Source: Rhodoferax sp. GW822-FHT02A01
GTDB taxonomy: Bacteria; Pseudomonadota; Gammaproteobacteria; Burkholderiales; Burkholderiaceae_C
NCBI RefSeq assembly: GCF_038784515.1
Contig: NZ_CP152376.1
Coordinates: 2,046,001 to 2,110,000 of the forward strand
Direction of reading: 5' to 3'
Length of the DNA stretch: 64,000 bases
Position numbers and translations under genes: made by a program
Part shown: piece after piece, positions 46,105 through 54,717 of the stretch
Layout: each line of letters starts with the position of its first letter
Numbering within the stretch: position 1 is the first letter of the stretch
The notes under the pieces: generated by a model
Database searches by the model: none
Seen by the model: the letters and a program-made list of their open reading frames with translations, nothing else
Told to the model about the DNA's origin: nothing

Positions 46105-46365
46105 ATGGACAAAACAATTTTCGCGGACTATTACGCAGAACTGGGTCTTCAAACTACAAGCGAGATCGTGCTGGCCCGAACCGCATCTGCCGAGCGAATT
46201 ATCGGTGAAATCAACGATAGAAAAATCTTCGACCTGGTCTTGCAGTACTACGGATTTCCAAACACAGAAATGACATGGTTCCGAGATGAGTTTGCAAAAG
46301 AGGACGCAGCTTTCAGTCTCGTGAACAATGAACGCGAGGTCCGTGTACTACGTCTCATTGACTGA
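46105..46365 (+). CDS. Small helical protein of unknown function
   Basis: 86 residues with a very good Shine-Dalgarno (AAAGGGAG, 7 bp before the ATG), 11 bp after the phosphoesterase gene. It is predicted mostly helical (FADYYAELGLQTTSEIVLAR, then FDLVLQYYGFPNTEMTWFRD). The end NNEREVRVLRLID stops abruptly. From memory it weakly resembles the start of the long all-helical GASH proteins of GTPase-associated conflict systems, in which case this would be a truncated remnant. It may equally be a complete small partner. Confidence 0.55.
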   Translation: MDKTIFADYYAELGLQTTSEIVLARTASAERIIGEINDRKIFDLVLQYYGFPNTEMTWFRDEFAKEDAAFSLVNNEREVRVLRLID

Positions 46366-46375
46366 AGGGACGAAG

Positions 46376-46915
46376 GTGTATCGCACCGAAAAGCAAATTG
46401 AGATCATTGATGCCAGTCCCCTGACCCCGGATATAAAACTTACGCCTCAGGACCAACTGTCCATTGCCGGAACATTTATTTCGAGCGCAGGGCAGAAGTT
46501 TGACTTGATCGCCATCGGCAGCACATTCAACAAGATCTATGCGATGGTCGATGAATCCGGTTTCATCTGTTCTGAGAGGTTAGATGAAAAGCTGATCGGA
46601 GTAGGAATGCCGACCACGTACCAGGAAATCCCGCTGAAAGCGGTGATCCTCAATCCAGGACAGCCACGAACGGTTTCCGTGGCAGTGACGTTTATGGGGT
46701 TGACAGGAGCCTCGGCAAGTTTTCAGGTGGCGGTGATGGTTAATGGTCAATTGGAAACATCCAAGGTATCGTCATTCGATGTTTTTGCGCCAAGCATCTC
46801 GATTGGTGACTTGAGTTTCAGCATGAAAGCTGAGGATGGTCGCATGACCATCACCTCACTCAACGAGCCAGAAGATTACAGCGCTTGGGTAATGGGGCTA
46901 CGCAAACGGCGTTGA
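46376..46915 (+). CDS. Beta-rich protein of unknown function
   Basis: 179 residues from a GTG, 5 bp after GAAGGGA and 10 bp after the previous stop; an ATG at 46328 overlaps the previous gene and is less likely. The sequence alternates hydrophobic and polar residues throughout (FDLIAIGSTFNKIYAMVDE, TVSVAVTFMGLTG, ASFQVAVMVNGQL), suggesting a beta sandwich. There is no signal peptide, membrane segment or Cys. I do not recognise a family. An intrinsic terminator follows 20 bp later, closing the operon. Confidence 0.6.
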   Translation: MYRTEKQIEIIDASPLTPDIKLTPQDQLSIAGTFISSAGQKFDLIAIGSTFNKIYAMVDESGFICSERLDEKLIGVGMPTTYQEIPLKAVILNPGQPRTVSVAVTFMGLTGASASFQVAVMVNGQLETSKVSSFDVFAPSISIGDLSFSMKAEDGRMTITSLNEPEDYSAWVMGLRKRR

Positions 46916-46934
46916 GGATTTCACTATAAACCGG

Positions 46935-46961
46935 AAGGGCCAAGAGACATGGCCCCTTTTT
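46935..46961 (+). terminator. Rho-independent terminator of the phosphoesterase operon
   Basis: AAGGGCCA (46935-46942), loop AGAGACA, then TGGCCCCTTTTTT. A strong GC stem and T-run. On the minus strand the A-rich side could also serve the convergent HD-GYP gene. Confidence 0.8.
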
Positions 46962-47038
46962 GAATGCAGAATGGATGCGCCCAGCGCAAACAGGGCAGGG
47001 TGCTGCCAATGGCGTTGCGGGCCCCGATTTCAACTGGC

Positions 47039-48355
47039 TTACTCGGCTGTTTCGCTTGAATGCGTTGTACCTTCTTCTGTCAGTGCATCCACATTGTTCA
47101 GCCACGCCTGCAATTCGGGCGGGTATGCCTCGTCATGTCCTGCGCGCCATCGACGTCGAGCCTGCCTGGCCATGGCACGCAATTGCCAAGCCGCTTCAAT
47201 GGCCAGCAAGGACAATTCCACTTTCACGGTATCGTCTTGCATTCCATCGCCAATTTGCAGCAGTTGCTCACGGGCCACGCCCACCGTAGCAAAAGTGCGT
47301 CGCAGCTGTGCTGTTTGTGCTGCCAACGCGTTGAGTCCATATAGCCTTTCTTTGGACAGGCCGGGCGTCATGATGAGCGCGCTTGGCCAGTTGGCAATAG
47401 CGTCCTCGATGTTAAGCAGCCGCTGCACGGGGTCAGCCAATACCAAGTCTATTGCGCCTGCGGCGTCCTGATCCGGTCGCAGCAGGCGCATCACTCTTTC
47501 AACATGTATGTTGTCGTAACGGTGCATGTTCATACGAAGCAATACATACAGCCGCATTTCCGGTGCGCGTCTTTCACGCGATAGCATGGCGGCAACCAAC
47601 TCTGCCAAAGCAAGAACACGACCCAAGGGGCTAATCGAGTCACCTGACAAATTGCGTGGGTAGCCAGCGCCGTTCAGACTTTCATGGTGCTCTTCTACCG
47701 CACGAACTGCCTCCTTGGTGAATTCTTGATGGCGCCTCATTAGCGTTGCACAAATCAGAGGATGCGTATACAGCTCGCGTCGCTGGGTACGACTGAGTCC
47801 CTGTTCTGGCTGCAACAAGACCGGATCCAGGTGGAGCATGCCCAAATCGTGTACCAGTCCCGCAGTCGCTGCCATGTTGACATCAAATCGCAATGACGTG
47901 GGTGTCTTGGCAAGCCAAGCTGAAATCAATGCGACTTGCACCCCGTGAATGAAACTGTCATGTTGTACCTCACTACATAACGTCAGCTGGAATGCAATAG
48001 GGGGTGGTAGTGAGATTTTGGAAATGACGTCCAGCAGCAGGTCTCTCATGCCAGACTCTCCAGCTACGCGGGCAAGGAAGGGGACTTCCAGGAACAGATT
48101 CTCTGCAGTTTCACGAAGAAACTTGCCATCGACGGTAGAACCGCTCGATACCAGATTCTCAATTGGCTCCGATAACTTGTGTTGCATCAGCCGCTCGTAC
48201 ATGTCGGCGTTGATTGCCGCCCCTTTCTCAACAACTTTTACACCCCTGTCATTGAAAATGGGGGCCGATGCCAAGACAAGCTTTTTCTCCCCGAATTCTG
48301 TTACGGCCTTTGTAAAGTGCTTGCTGTCCGTTTGAATCTCTTCAAAATCGCTCAT
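47039..48355 (-). CDS. HD-GYP domain protein, likely c-di-GMP phosphodiesterase
   Basis: 438 residues. An N-terminal region of ~130 residues without a clear family is followed by an HD-GYP domain: VHDLGMLHLDP (HD pair), YTHPLICATLM, and EEHHESLNGAGYPRNLSG, which contains the GYP. The usual Asp before Gly in that last motif is Asn, common among active members. It would hydrolyse c-di-GMP. No signal peptide or receiver domain. Adjacent and on the same strand is a GGDEF cyclase gene, so synthesis and breakdown are encoded side by side. Confidence 0.85.
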   Translation of the reverse strand: MSDFEEIQTDSKHFTKAVTEFGEKKLVLASAPIFNDRGVKVVEKGAAINADMYERLMQHKLSEPIENLVSSGSTVDGKFLRETAENLFLEVPFLARVAGESGMRDLLLDVISKISLPPPIAFQLTLCSEVQHDSFIHGVQVALISAWLAKTPTSLRFDVNMAATAGLVHDLGMLHLDPVLLQPEQGLSRTQRRELYTHPLICATLMRRHQEFTKEAVRAVEEHHESLNGAGYPRNLSGDSISPLGRVLALAELVAAMLSRERRAPEMRLYVLLRMNMHRYDNIHVERVMRLLRPDQDAAGAIDLVLADPVQRLLNIEDAIANWPSALIMTPGLSKERLYGLNALAAQTAQLRRTFATVGVAREQLLQIGDGMQDDTVKVELSLLAIEAAWQLRAMARQARRRWRAGHDEAYPPELQAWLNNVDALTEEGTTHSSETAE

Positions 48356-48535
48356 TTGATACCCAATGCTATTGCCAGTTCATAGCGAGCTTCTTTGAAG
48401 CCTCAGTCCAGAAACATGGACGTTGTGTTCGATTCTATAAAGAGGCACTGCAAATTCTGTTGTTAATCTTGTTATGCCGATATAACCTTATCCCTATTGT
48501 TCTGTGCCATTCAGTCCCAAGTGGTTAACCAGATG
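48356..48535. other. Spacer between HD-GYP and GGDEF genes
   Basis: 180 bp, AT-rich in its right half. It must contain the HD-GYP gene promoter on the minus strand. I see no gene or clear hairpin. Confidence 0.4.
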
Positions 48536-50023
48536 CTAGAGCCCATCTGCTGTGCAAGTCTTATTTCGTCCGCTGGCTTTGGCTAGGTAGAGCGCTTTGT
48601 CACTGCGTTGCAGCAGTGACCCAGCGGCTTCGCCAGCCTGGAGTTGTGCGATACCCGCGCTAACGGTGATTGGCTCACCTATTTTAGGAATCTTGAGGCC
48701 TCCAACAGCACTTCGCATACGCTCCACCAGCGGCAGCGCTTCAGCCAACGTGGTTTCTACGAGCAGCACCACGAACTCTTCTCCACCATAACGACCCACA
48801 TGATCACTTTGCCTGAGCTGCGAACGTATGCATTCGGCTACGTCAACGAGAACTTCATCGCCGACACTGTGTCCGTACGTGTCGTTGATGCCTTTGAAAT
48901 GGTCAAGGTCAATGAAGACAACTGTCAATGCGCGATCGTACCTGTGCGCGCGCAAAATCTCTTCTTCCAGCCAACGCGTGAGCATTCTTCGATTACCAAT
49001 TCCGGTAAGAGAATCCGTCAGCATCAGCCTCTCCAATTCACTGTGCGCATCTTCCTCTGAGTTCAGGGCACTTATCAGTGCCTTCCCAAGCAGTAGACAG
49101 AACAGTGAGACAACCAATGCAACAACTGACAGGATCAAGGTGTGAAGTCGCCAAGCCGTCAATACATCGTCTTTGCTTTGCGTTGCCGAGACCTGCAAAG
49201 GGTACCCTGGAACACGGGAATATGAAACAATTCGCGCTACGCCATCAAAGGGGCTTTCGGGAGAAAGATAGCTGCCCTTGGGGAACACGCTCAGGTGTTG
49301 AACCCAGGAGTCACTTTTGGCAATGGAGTTGCCAACGACCTTGCCTTCCATAGGACTTCGAAACATGATCGTTCCATCCGCCTTCAATATTGCAATCGTT
49401 CCATTTGGCTTGGGACGTTCCGATTCAAAGGTGGCCGCGATTCGCTCCAATTCGATGGCGACAAACAATACGGCGGTATCGGCCCCTCCCTTTTCTACAG
49501 GAACGGATATCGGGATGCCCCATTTGTTCGTCACTCTGCTGAGAACCGGGTTGGCGATGAAGAGTCCGCGGGTTGCGGGGACCATTTGTGCCTGGAAGTA
49601 GTCCCTGTCTGAAACATTGGTTTGCCTGGTCTGACCTTGATCCGGGATGTAGCGAAGCAAACCAGTATGGGTAACCATGCGCAGATCCAGCAGACCTTCA
49701 GAAGTCTTGCGCAGCTGGTCCACCAAATCAATGAATTCTGCCGTCTTTGCTGGATCCTCATTGGGGTGGTTTGCGATCCAATGGCTGGCAGCCACCAGAG
49801 AGGTTTCCGCCTGTTTGAAAAGGCCTTTGGTCTGTACCTGAACGGCAGCCGTCAACTGCTCCAATTCCAGCGTGGTTGCTGCCAAAACACTGCTGCGCTC
49901 CCACCAGGACCAAAATCCTACAAAACACCAAAGGCTAACCAGAAACAGGCCTACCAGCCAATACACAAGTTCGTAATAACTTGCCCACTCTGGCTTTGGA
50001 AGCAATGCTTTCAAGCTTCTCAA
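48536..50023 (-). CDS. Membrane diguanylate cyclase with Cache sensor domain
   Basis: About 495 residues. A TTG start at 50023 is preferred because AGGAGG (forward-strand CCTCCT at 50030-50035) sits 6 bp upstream; a GTG at 50086 would add 21 residues. Membrane segments lie near residues 20-42 and ~305-325, bracketing a periplasmic Cache domain (VSDRDYFQAQM motif). The C-terminal GGDEF domain starts DSLTGIGNRRML and has an intact GGEEF active site in DHVGRYGGEEFVVL. It makes c-di-GMP in response to an outside ligand. Confidence 0.88.
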   Translation of the reverse strand: MRSLKALLPKPEWASYYELVYWLVGLFLVSLWCFVGFWSWWERSSVLAATTLELEQLTAAVQVQTKGLFKQAETSLVAASHWIANHPNEDPAKTAEFIDLVDQLRKTSEGLLDLRMVTHTGLLRYIPDQGQTRQTNVSDRDYFQAQMVPATRGLFIANPVLSRVTNKWGIPISVPVEKGGADTAVLFVAIELERIAATFESERPKPNGTIAILKADGTIMFRSPMEGKVVGNSIAKSDSWVQHLSVFPKGSYLSPESPFDGVARIVSYSRVPGYPLQVSATQSKDDVLTAWRLHTLILSVVALVVSLFCLLLGKALISALNSEEDAHSELERLMLTDSLTGIGNRRMLTRWLEEEILRAHRYDRALTVVFIDLDHFKGINDTYGHSVGDEVLVDVAECIRSQLRQSDHVGRYGGEEFVVLLVETTLAEALPLVERMRSAVGGLKIPKIGEPITVSAGIAQLQAGEAAGSLLQRSDKALYLAKASGRNKTCTADGL

Positions 50024-50174
50024 CGAATGCCTCCTCAACCGTAATAAATGCCACTTTGAGCATCGACGGGCACATTGAATATGCACCGTGTTGCATAAGG
50101 GAATTTACACCATGGTTTGGGGCTGATGGTGGCAAATTGGACGAAAACTCAAGAAGTTGCAATTGAATGGAGCC

Positions 50175-50690
50175 TCAAGACCAGATCGGATGTTGGAACC
50201 CTGCAAACCAGGTGTCCACCGAATCGTTGGTGGTGCCGGTCTTTGCGTAGAGATCTGTGCGCTTGAGTGTGGCCTGCGCCTTGGCCGCAGTTCCAGCGCG
50301 GGTTACCTCATTGAGGAAGCGTTCCATCACAAAGGCGTTGCACTCATCTATCAGTTGGTTGCATTCGTCTGAGCGTTGCGGCTCGGTTTGTTGCAAAACA
50401 TTCCCCATCTGATCCGTGACCTTGCTGATGATTCAGGGATTGCAACGCTTGCCACCATTGGCAAACACGCTGTAGGTACCGACCATTTGCATGGGAGTTA
50501 CTGCCCCTGCGCCCAGGAGCATTGGCAGATGGGCTGGGTGCTTGTCCGCATCAAAGCCGAAGCGCGTGATCCAACCTTGGGCGTAATGCACCCCAATCTC
50601 CATCAGGACGCGCAGGGTCAACCCACACTCACTGCGGTGGTACGTGATTTCGCAAGACTTGTGATGTCACCAGCAGACCAGTATCGAGGC
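50175..50690 (-). pseudogene. PBP1A (ponA/mrcA) transpeptidase fragment
   Basis: The minus strand encodes pieces of the PBP1A transpeptidase end: SLAKSRTTAVSV, then RVLMEIGVHYAQGWITRFGF, MLLGAGAVTPMQMVGTYSVF and the KTGTTND active-site box. Between the first two pieces about 11 extra bases shift the frame, and an in-frame TGA follows FANGGKRCNP. The glycosyltransferase half is absent. It cannot give a working enzyme; an intact copy must be elsewhere. Confidence 0.82.
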
Positions 50691-50962
50691 TTACCTATCT
50701 AATTTGCATCGCACAATGAGCGAGATTTTCTTCAGAATTCGCTATTGCAGCAAAGCCATTTCTCTCGCTAAGTCATAAAACGAAATGTTCGTATAATTCT
50801 CCCAGAATGTGAATTGGGCAGTCTTAGGCGTCTAATCACAGAGAGAGCTGGTCAGTAACCGTGCACGCGATGGTGATTCGCTGATGCACCTAGTCCAGCG
50901 CATACACCTGACAGGTTCCACTTTTTTTGTATGGTTGCTTCTGCAACGCAGATTCGCTATTG
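50691..50962. other. Non-coding spacer
   Basis: About 270 bp with no gene seen. GTATAAT occurs at 50791-50797, but no -35 hexamer lies at a suitable distance. The right end leads into the next small gene. Confidence 0.4.
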
Positions 50963-51241
50963 ATGAGTACCGATTCCGTTCTCACTTTAAAGCTCCCCGA
51001 GGGCTACACCTTCTCCGATCTCAAAGTCCGTCGCTGCGACGACGACGCTATTGATCTGGACATGGACCTGGTCAAGCTGATCTGCCAGATCAACGGCCTG
51101 AACTTTGACAAGGTGCTGCAGAACCCAGGGCCGGTTGTCACCAGCATCCTTACTGTCTGGTACAAAAGTCATCTGGCTCAAGGCGGTGCACCCGATGCCC
51201 TGATGGAAGAGCTCAAATCACAAGGGCCCAGACTCAATTGA
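50963..51241 (+). CDS. Conserved hypothetical protein
   Basis: 92 residues from the ATG at 50963 (MSTDSVLTLKLPEGYTF). Predicted mixed alpha/beta, acidic middle (RRCDDDAIDLDMDLVKLI). I do not recognise a named family. It lies 28 bp upstream of an MFS transporter gene and may share its transcript. Confidence 0.6.
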   Translation: MSTDSVLTLKLPEGYTFSDLKVRRCDDDAIDLDMDLVKLICQINGLNFDKVLQNPGPVVTSILTVWYKSHLAQGGAPDALMEELKSQGPRLN

Positions 51242-51269
51242 TTCCTTACTTCACAGTGTTGCAGATCCC

Positions 51270-52532
51270 ATGAGCGAAGCCATGTCTTCAAAGGCGGCCA
51301 TACAGGCTCCGGGCGGCTTCGCAATGCCAGCCAGCCCACCCGACATCCAGTTGCCCCGCGGAGCGCTTCTGGGGCTGTCCATCTCCGCATTTGGCAGCGG
51401 TATTTCCATGCGGGTCACGGATCCTTTGTTGCCAGGCTTGGCCAAAGAGTTTTCGCTGACCCTGGGCCATGCAGCCCTGGTCATCACCGTGTTTGCCATT
51501 GCCTATGGCTTCTCCCAACTGATCTTTGGCCCCCTGGGAGATCGCTTTGGCAAATACCGCGTCATTGCCTGGGGCACGATTGCTTGTGCCATTACAACTG
51601 CGGCCTGCGCCATGGCACCTTCCTTTGAATTCCTGCTGGCAGCCCGCGCCGTTGCCGGCGCATCGGCCGCAGCCATCATCCCGCTGGCCATGGCCTGGAT
51701 TGGCGATGTGACGTCCTATGAGCGCCGCCAGCCCATATTGGCCCGCTTCATGATCGGCCAGGTGCTGGGCGTGTCCGCAGGGGTGCTGCTGGGTGGCTAT
51801 GCGGCCGACCACCTGCACTGGCGTACCCCCTTTGAAGGCATTGCTGTCTACTTTGCGCTGGGGGGCTTCTTACTGCTGTGGATGAACAAACATCTGCCGG
51901 ATGCCGCCAGAAAGACTAGCCCGCCCCAAGGCTCCGCAATGAAGCGCATGGTGTCCGAGTTTGCACAGGTGCTGGCAGTGCCTTGGGCCCGTGTGGTGCT
52001 GCTCACTGTGTTTGCGGAAGGTGCCAGCATCTTCGGTGCCTTCGCCTTCATGGTGACCCATGTGCACCAGGTCCACGGCATTCCGTTGGCCATGGCCGGG
52101 CAGATCGTGATGCTGTTTGGCTTTGGCGGGCTGTGCTTTGCGCTCAGTGCCAGGTTCCTGGTGCACAGGTTGGGGGAGACCGGACTGTGCCGCTGGGGTG
52201 GTGTGCTGGTGGCTGCTTCCTACATCATCGTCGCAGTTTCGAGCAGCTGGTGGTGGGCCATACCTGCCAGCTTTGTGTCGGGCCTAGGCTTTTACATGCT
52301 GCACAACACGCTGCAGATCAACGCCACCCAGATGGCCCCAGAACGCCGTGGTGCAGCGGTTGCAGCGTTTGCAGCGTCGTATTTCATTGGACAGTCCGCG
52401 GGTATCGCATTGGAGGGGGCGTTGATTCCCACCATCGGCACCGCAGGCGCCATTGTGTTGGGAGCAGTCGGAGTGACTGTGGTCTCGCAGAACTTTGCCC
52501 GTCTGATGCAAAAGCATCGCAGAAAGGTTTGA
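51270..52532 (+). CDS. MFS transporter, drug/metabolite exporter type
   Basis: 420 residues with 12 membrane segments. The loop 2-3 signature is seen as FGPLGDRFGKYRVI, and the fifth-segment motif region as MIGQVLGVSAGVLLGGY, pointing to the DHA1 exporter group. The substrate is unknown. The next gene starts 3 bp after the stop. Confidence 0.85.
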   Translation: MSEAMSSKAAIQAPGGFAMPASPPDIQLPRGALLGLSISAFGSGISMRVTDPLLPGLAKEFSLTLGHAALVITVFAIAYGFSQLIFGPLGDRFGKYRVIAWGTIACAITTAACAMAPSFEFLLAARAVAGASAAAIIPLAMAWIGDVTSYERRQPILARFMIGQVLGVSAGVLLGGYAADHLHWRTPFEGIAVYFALGGFLLLWMNKHLPDAARKTSPPQGSAMKRMVSEFAQVLAVPWARVVLLTVFAEGASIFGAFAFMVTHVHQVHGIPLAMAGQIVMLFGFGGLCFALSARFLVHRLGETGLCRWGGVLVAASYIIVAVSSSWWWAIPASFVSGLGFYMLHNTLQINATQMAPERRGAAVAAFAASYFIGQSAGIALEGALIPTIGTAGAIVLGAVGVTVVSQNFARLMQKHRRKV

Positions 52533-52535
52533 ACC

Positions 52536-53321
52536 GTGGAAGAATTCAAAGAAGCGCCGGAGCAACTGACAGTGCAAGCGTCCGAGCAAACGTTCGTACA
52601 GGCACCTGCGCGTGAACGAGAAGCTGCGCAGGCAGAAGATGCAACACGCGCACCAGAAGCAACACAAGCTGAAGTGCAGGCGTCTACACAACGCCCATTA
52701 CCTCCAGCAGTACAGGCCTTCCAGAACTTCTACCTGGCCGAGCTCGATGACCGCATCCAGAGAAGCGAAGCGGTGGGCGCTATCACCTTGAAGAAGGGCA
52801 GTGCAGCACTCTTCTACGATCCGCGCGACTGCAAGTTCACGCTGGTCGAGAAAATGCCTGACGTAGAGGCAGCTAATGTGTTTGACTGCGTACCCCGTGA
52901 ACAATGGGGCCGCACCGTCATGCTGTTTGGCCATGCGACCAACACGGGGGGCTATATCGCCTCGGGTCACGGAACCCTTAATGGCAAGGTGCTGACCATC
53001 AAGCTCGCCACTGGGCGCTTCTACCGGCTGGATGTGGATTCAGAACTGCCCCACCTGCAGCCCTTCTTTCAGGAAGAAAAACCCCGCCCTCCCAAAGAGG
53101 CCAATGTCGGCCCACGCAAGAAGCTCCCACCGCGTGGACCCAAGGGGCCCCAGGGGCGCAGAGAACATATCGAGGGCGACGCACCCGTGCAAGCGGCAGA
53201 TAACGCAAGCAACGACTCACATCGCAATGAGGAGAGCGAAGACTTCACCGAGGAAGACCTGCGCCGATTGCGAGGCGAGTTGCCCCTGGCCACCAAGGCC
53301 AAAAAGAAGTGGCGCAAGTGA
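52536..53321 (+). CDS. Hypothetical protein with charged tail
   Basis: 261 residues from a GTG 3 bp after the transporter stop. The first ~65 residues are low-complexity and rich in Glu, Gln and Ala. A folded core of about 110 residues follows (AFQNFYLAELDDRIQR to KLATGRFYRLDVDSELP). The tail has basic and proline stretches (KPRPPKEANVGPRKKLPPRG) and ends KAKKKWRK. I do not recognise the family; the basic tail could bind nucleic acid. Tight spacing suggests it works with or is at least coexpressed with the transporter. Confidence 0.6.
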   Translation: MEEFKEAPEQLTVQASEQTFVQAPAREREAAQAEDATRAPEATQAEVQASTQRPLPPAVQAFQNFYLAELDDRIQRSEAVGAITLKKGSAALFYDPRDCKFTLVEKMPDVEAANVFDCVPREQWGRTVMLFGHATNTGGYIASGHGTLNGKVLTIKLATGRFYRLDVDSELPHLQPFFQEEKPRPPKEANVGPRKKLPPRGPKGPQGRREHIEGDAPVQAADNASNDSHRNEESEDFTEEDLRRLRGELPLATKAKKKWRK

Positions 53322-53421
53322 ACATTTGATAAAGAACGCAGCACCCAAAACGATCTGCATTCTTTTTAAGCAAACCGTGCAAAGCCAATAGGCATGAGCC
53401 TTGGCGCAACATACACAGAAG

Positions 53422-53456
53422 TTATCCCCAGCTCAGCACACAGGTTCTGTGGATGG
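53422..53456. repeat. Inverted pair of DnaA-box-like nonamers
   Basis: TTATCCCCA (53422-53430) differs from the DnaA box TTATCCACA by one base. TGTGGATGG (53448-53456) on the opposite orientation differs by two. The pair lies in a 240-bp gap with no gene. No AT-rich unwinding element or replication gene is near, so an origin is unlikely. Confidence 0.3.
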
Positions 53457-53561
53457 AACAGGAGCCGCTGGTAGTCGGATTCGACGGTCGAGACGTTGAA
53501 CTGGAGACAACAGCCACCAGATGCTGTTCCACACAATAACGGATACACCATCCGCAGGGCC

Positions 53562-53771
53562 ATGAGAACGACAAACACACTCAACAAATGTCACCGATGT
53601 GGTGCAACCAGCTACAAGCCTGTGATCGAGCGGGATGCGTCCGGGAACATGACACCCAGCGGGCAGCACCAGTGCGTAGGATGTGGTCTGACCTTTGGCA
53701 GTATTGACGAGTGGAGAAGTGGAACCCGCCACAACGAGCAGGTGCCCCAACAGGTCAACGACAAGCCCTAG
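53562..53771 (+). CDS. Small zinc-ribbon-like protein
   Basis: 69 residues from the ATG at 53562. Two Cys pairs, CHRCG near residue 9 and CVGCG near residue 42, have the spacing of a zinc ribbon. No wider family recognised. It precedes the holin-like membrane gene by 31 bp. Confidence 0.5.
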   Translation: MRTTNTLNKCHRCGATSYKPVIERDASGNMTPSGQHQCVGCGLTFGSIDEWRSGTRHNEQVPQQVNDKP

Positions 53772-53802
53772 TCCAGGGCCGCTACAGGAATCCGATCACA
53801 CC

Positions 53803-54201
53803 ATGAACGAACTGCGACCATTCCTTCTGCATTGGGGCATTACATCCATGGCACTGTGGGTGGCCAGCCATGTCTTTCGGGGAGTGCGGTTTGAAGGGCT
53901 GTCATCCCTGTTGGTGTCCGCGCTCTTGCTGGGCCTGGCCAATGCCATCGTCAAGCCGCTGCTCATCGTCCTGACCCTGCCGCTGACCTTCATCACTTTC
54001 GGACTTTTCTTGCTGGTCATCAACGCACTGATGATTCTCCTGGTATCGGCCTTGGTGAGGGGGTTTCAGGTGTCGAGCTTCTGGACGGCCTTCTTCGCCA
54101 GCATCTTTGTGTCTGTCATCAGCTTCGTGCTGGAAGTGTTCTTCCTGGGTAACGGCTCCGTGCATGAGATACGGATGCCGCATAGTGGGGTGTGGCTGTA
54201 G
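53803..54201 (+). CDS. Phage-holin-family four-segment membrane protein
   Basis: 132 residues, four hydrophobic segments. The stretch LLGLANAIVKPLLIVLTLPLTFIT shortened here to LANAIVKPLLIVLTLPL matches the mycobacterial-type 4-TM holin family widely found on bacterial chromosomes. Despite the name there is no phage context here; most chromosomal members have no known role. The ATG at 53803 is chosen because it begins just before the first membrane segment. Confidence 0.8.
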   Translation: MNELRPFLLHWGITSMALWVASHVFRGVRFEGLSSLLVSALLLGLANAIVKPLLIVLTLPLTFITFGLFLLVINALMILLVSALVRGFQVSSFWTAFFASIFVSVISFVLEVFFLGNGSVHEIRMPHSGVWL

Positions 54202-54221
54202 TGAGCAACCATCGATTTTGA

Positions 54222-54401
54222 ATGGCCGGACGCATTGTGGACTCGGTCAAACAGACTGGGGCCACGGTCACGATGACCGATAGCTACCCTTTAGGCATAC
54301 GTGATGGGAAGTTACCCTGCCCATACCCCAATTTACAGAACAACTACGAGCAGGGCGGCCGGGCATGGGTGCACACCATCCGTTTTGGACGGAAGATTTA
54401 G
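54222..54401 (+). CDS. Possible small protein
   Basis: 59 codons from the ATG at 54222 (MAGRIVDSVKQTGATVTMTD) to TAG. No Shine-Dalgarno is evident and no family recognised. It may be a remnant of a longer gene. Low certainty that it is expressed. Confidence 0.25.
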   Translation: MAGRIVDSVKQTGATVTMTDSYPLGIRDGKLPCPYPNLQNNYEQGGRAWVHTIRFGRKI

Positions 54402-54523
54402 TCCGTAAAGACTTCAAAAATCTTCAAAAAATCCCAAAAGATCTCTGAATTGCGCTAAGCCAGCAAAGCCAAATTGCTACCTTTCTGAATGGGCATGCTG
54501 CCCATGCAGGCAGGGGCATAGCA

Positions 54524-54676
54524 ATGCGAAGGCAAGACATTCTCAACCACCAGGTGGCATCTCTGGTGGCCTTGGTACAAAGACTGCAGAAGGCCGGGCA
54601 CCCAGACAGGGATTTGGAGTCCAAGCTAAGACAACTCGTCTCATTCGGGCTTTTGGGCAGGGGAAAGCGAAGTTGA
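54524..54676 (+). CDS. Possible small helical protein
   Basis: 50 codons, MRRQDILNHQVASLVALVQR onward, highly helical and basic. No clear ribosome site. The opposite-strand open frame here is Cys- and Trp-rich and looks like a shadow. Uncertain. Confidence 0.25.
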   Translation: MRRQDILNHQVASLVALVQRLQKAGHPDRDLESKLRQLVSFGLLGRGKRS

Positions 54677-54717
54677 ATCAACAAACTTGTGACCAGGATC
54701 CACAAAGACCACCGCCC

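Noticed and set aside
50791..50797. GTATAAT as a promoter -10
   Set aside because: No acceptable -35 hexamer 16-18 bp upstream.
53422..53456. Replication origin
   Set aside because: Two imperfect DnaA-like boxes alone, with no AT-rich element, no dnaA/dnaN or rep gene.
53803..54201. Prophage, from the holin-family gene
   Set aside because: No other phage gene is near; this membrane family is common on chromosomes without phages.
54424..54705. 93-codon minus-strand frame
   Set aside because: Cys/Trp-rich composition and no ribosome site; more like a shadow than a gene.
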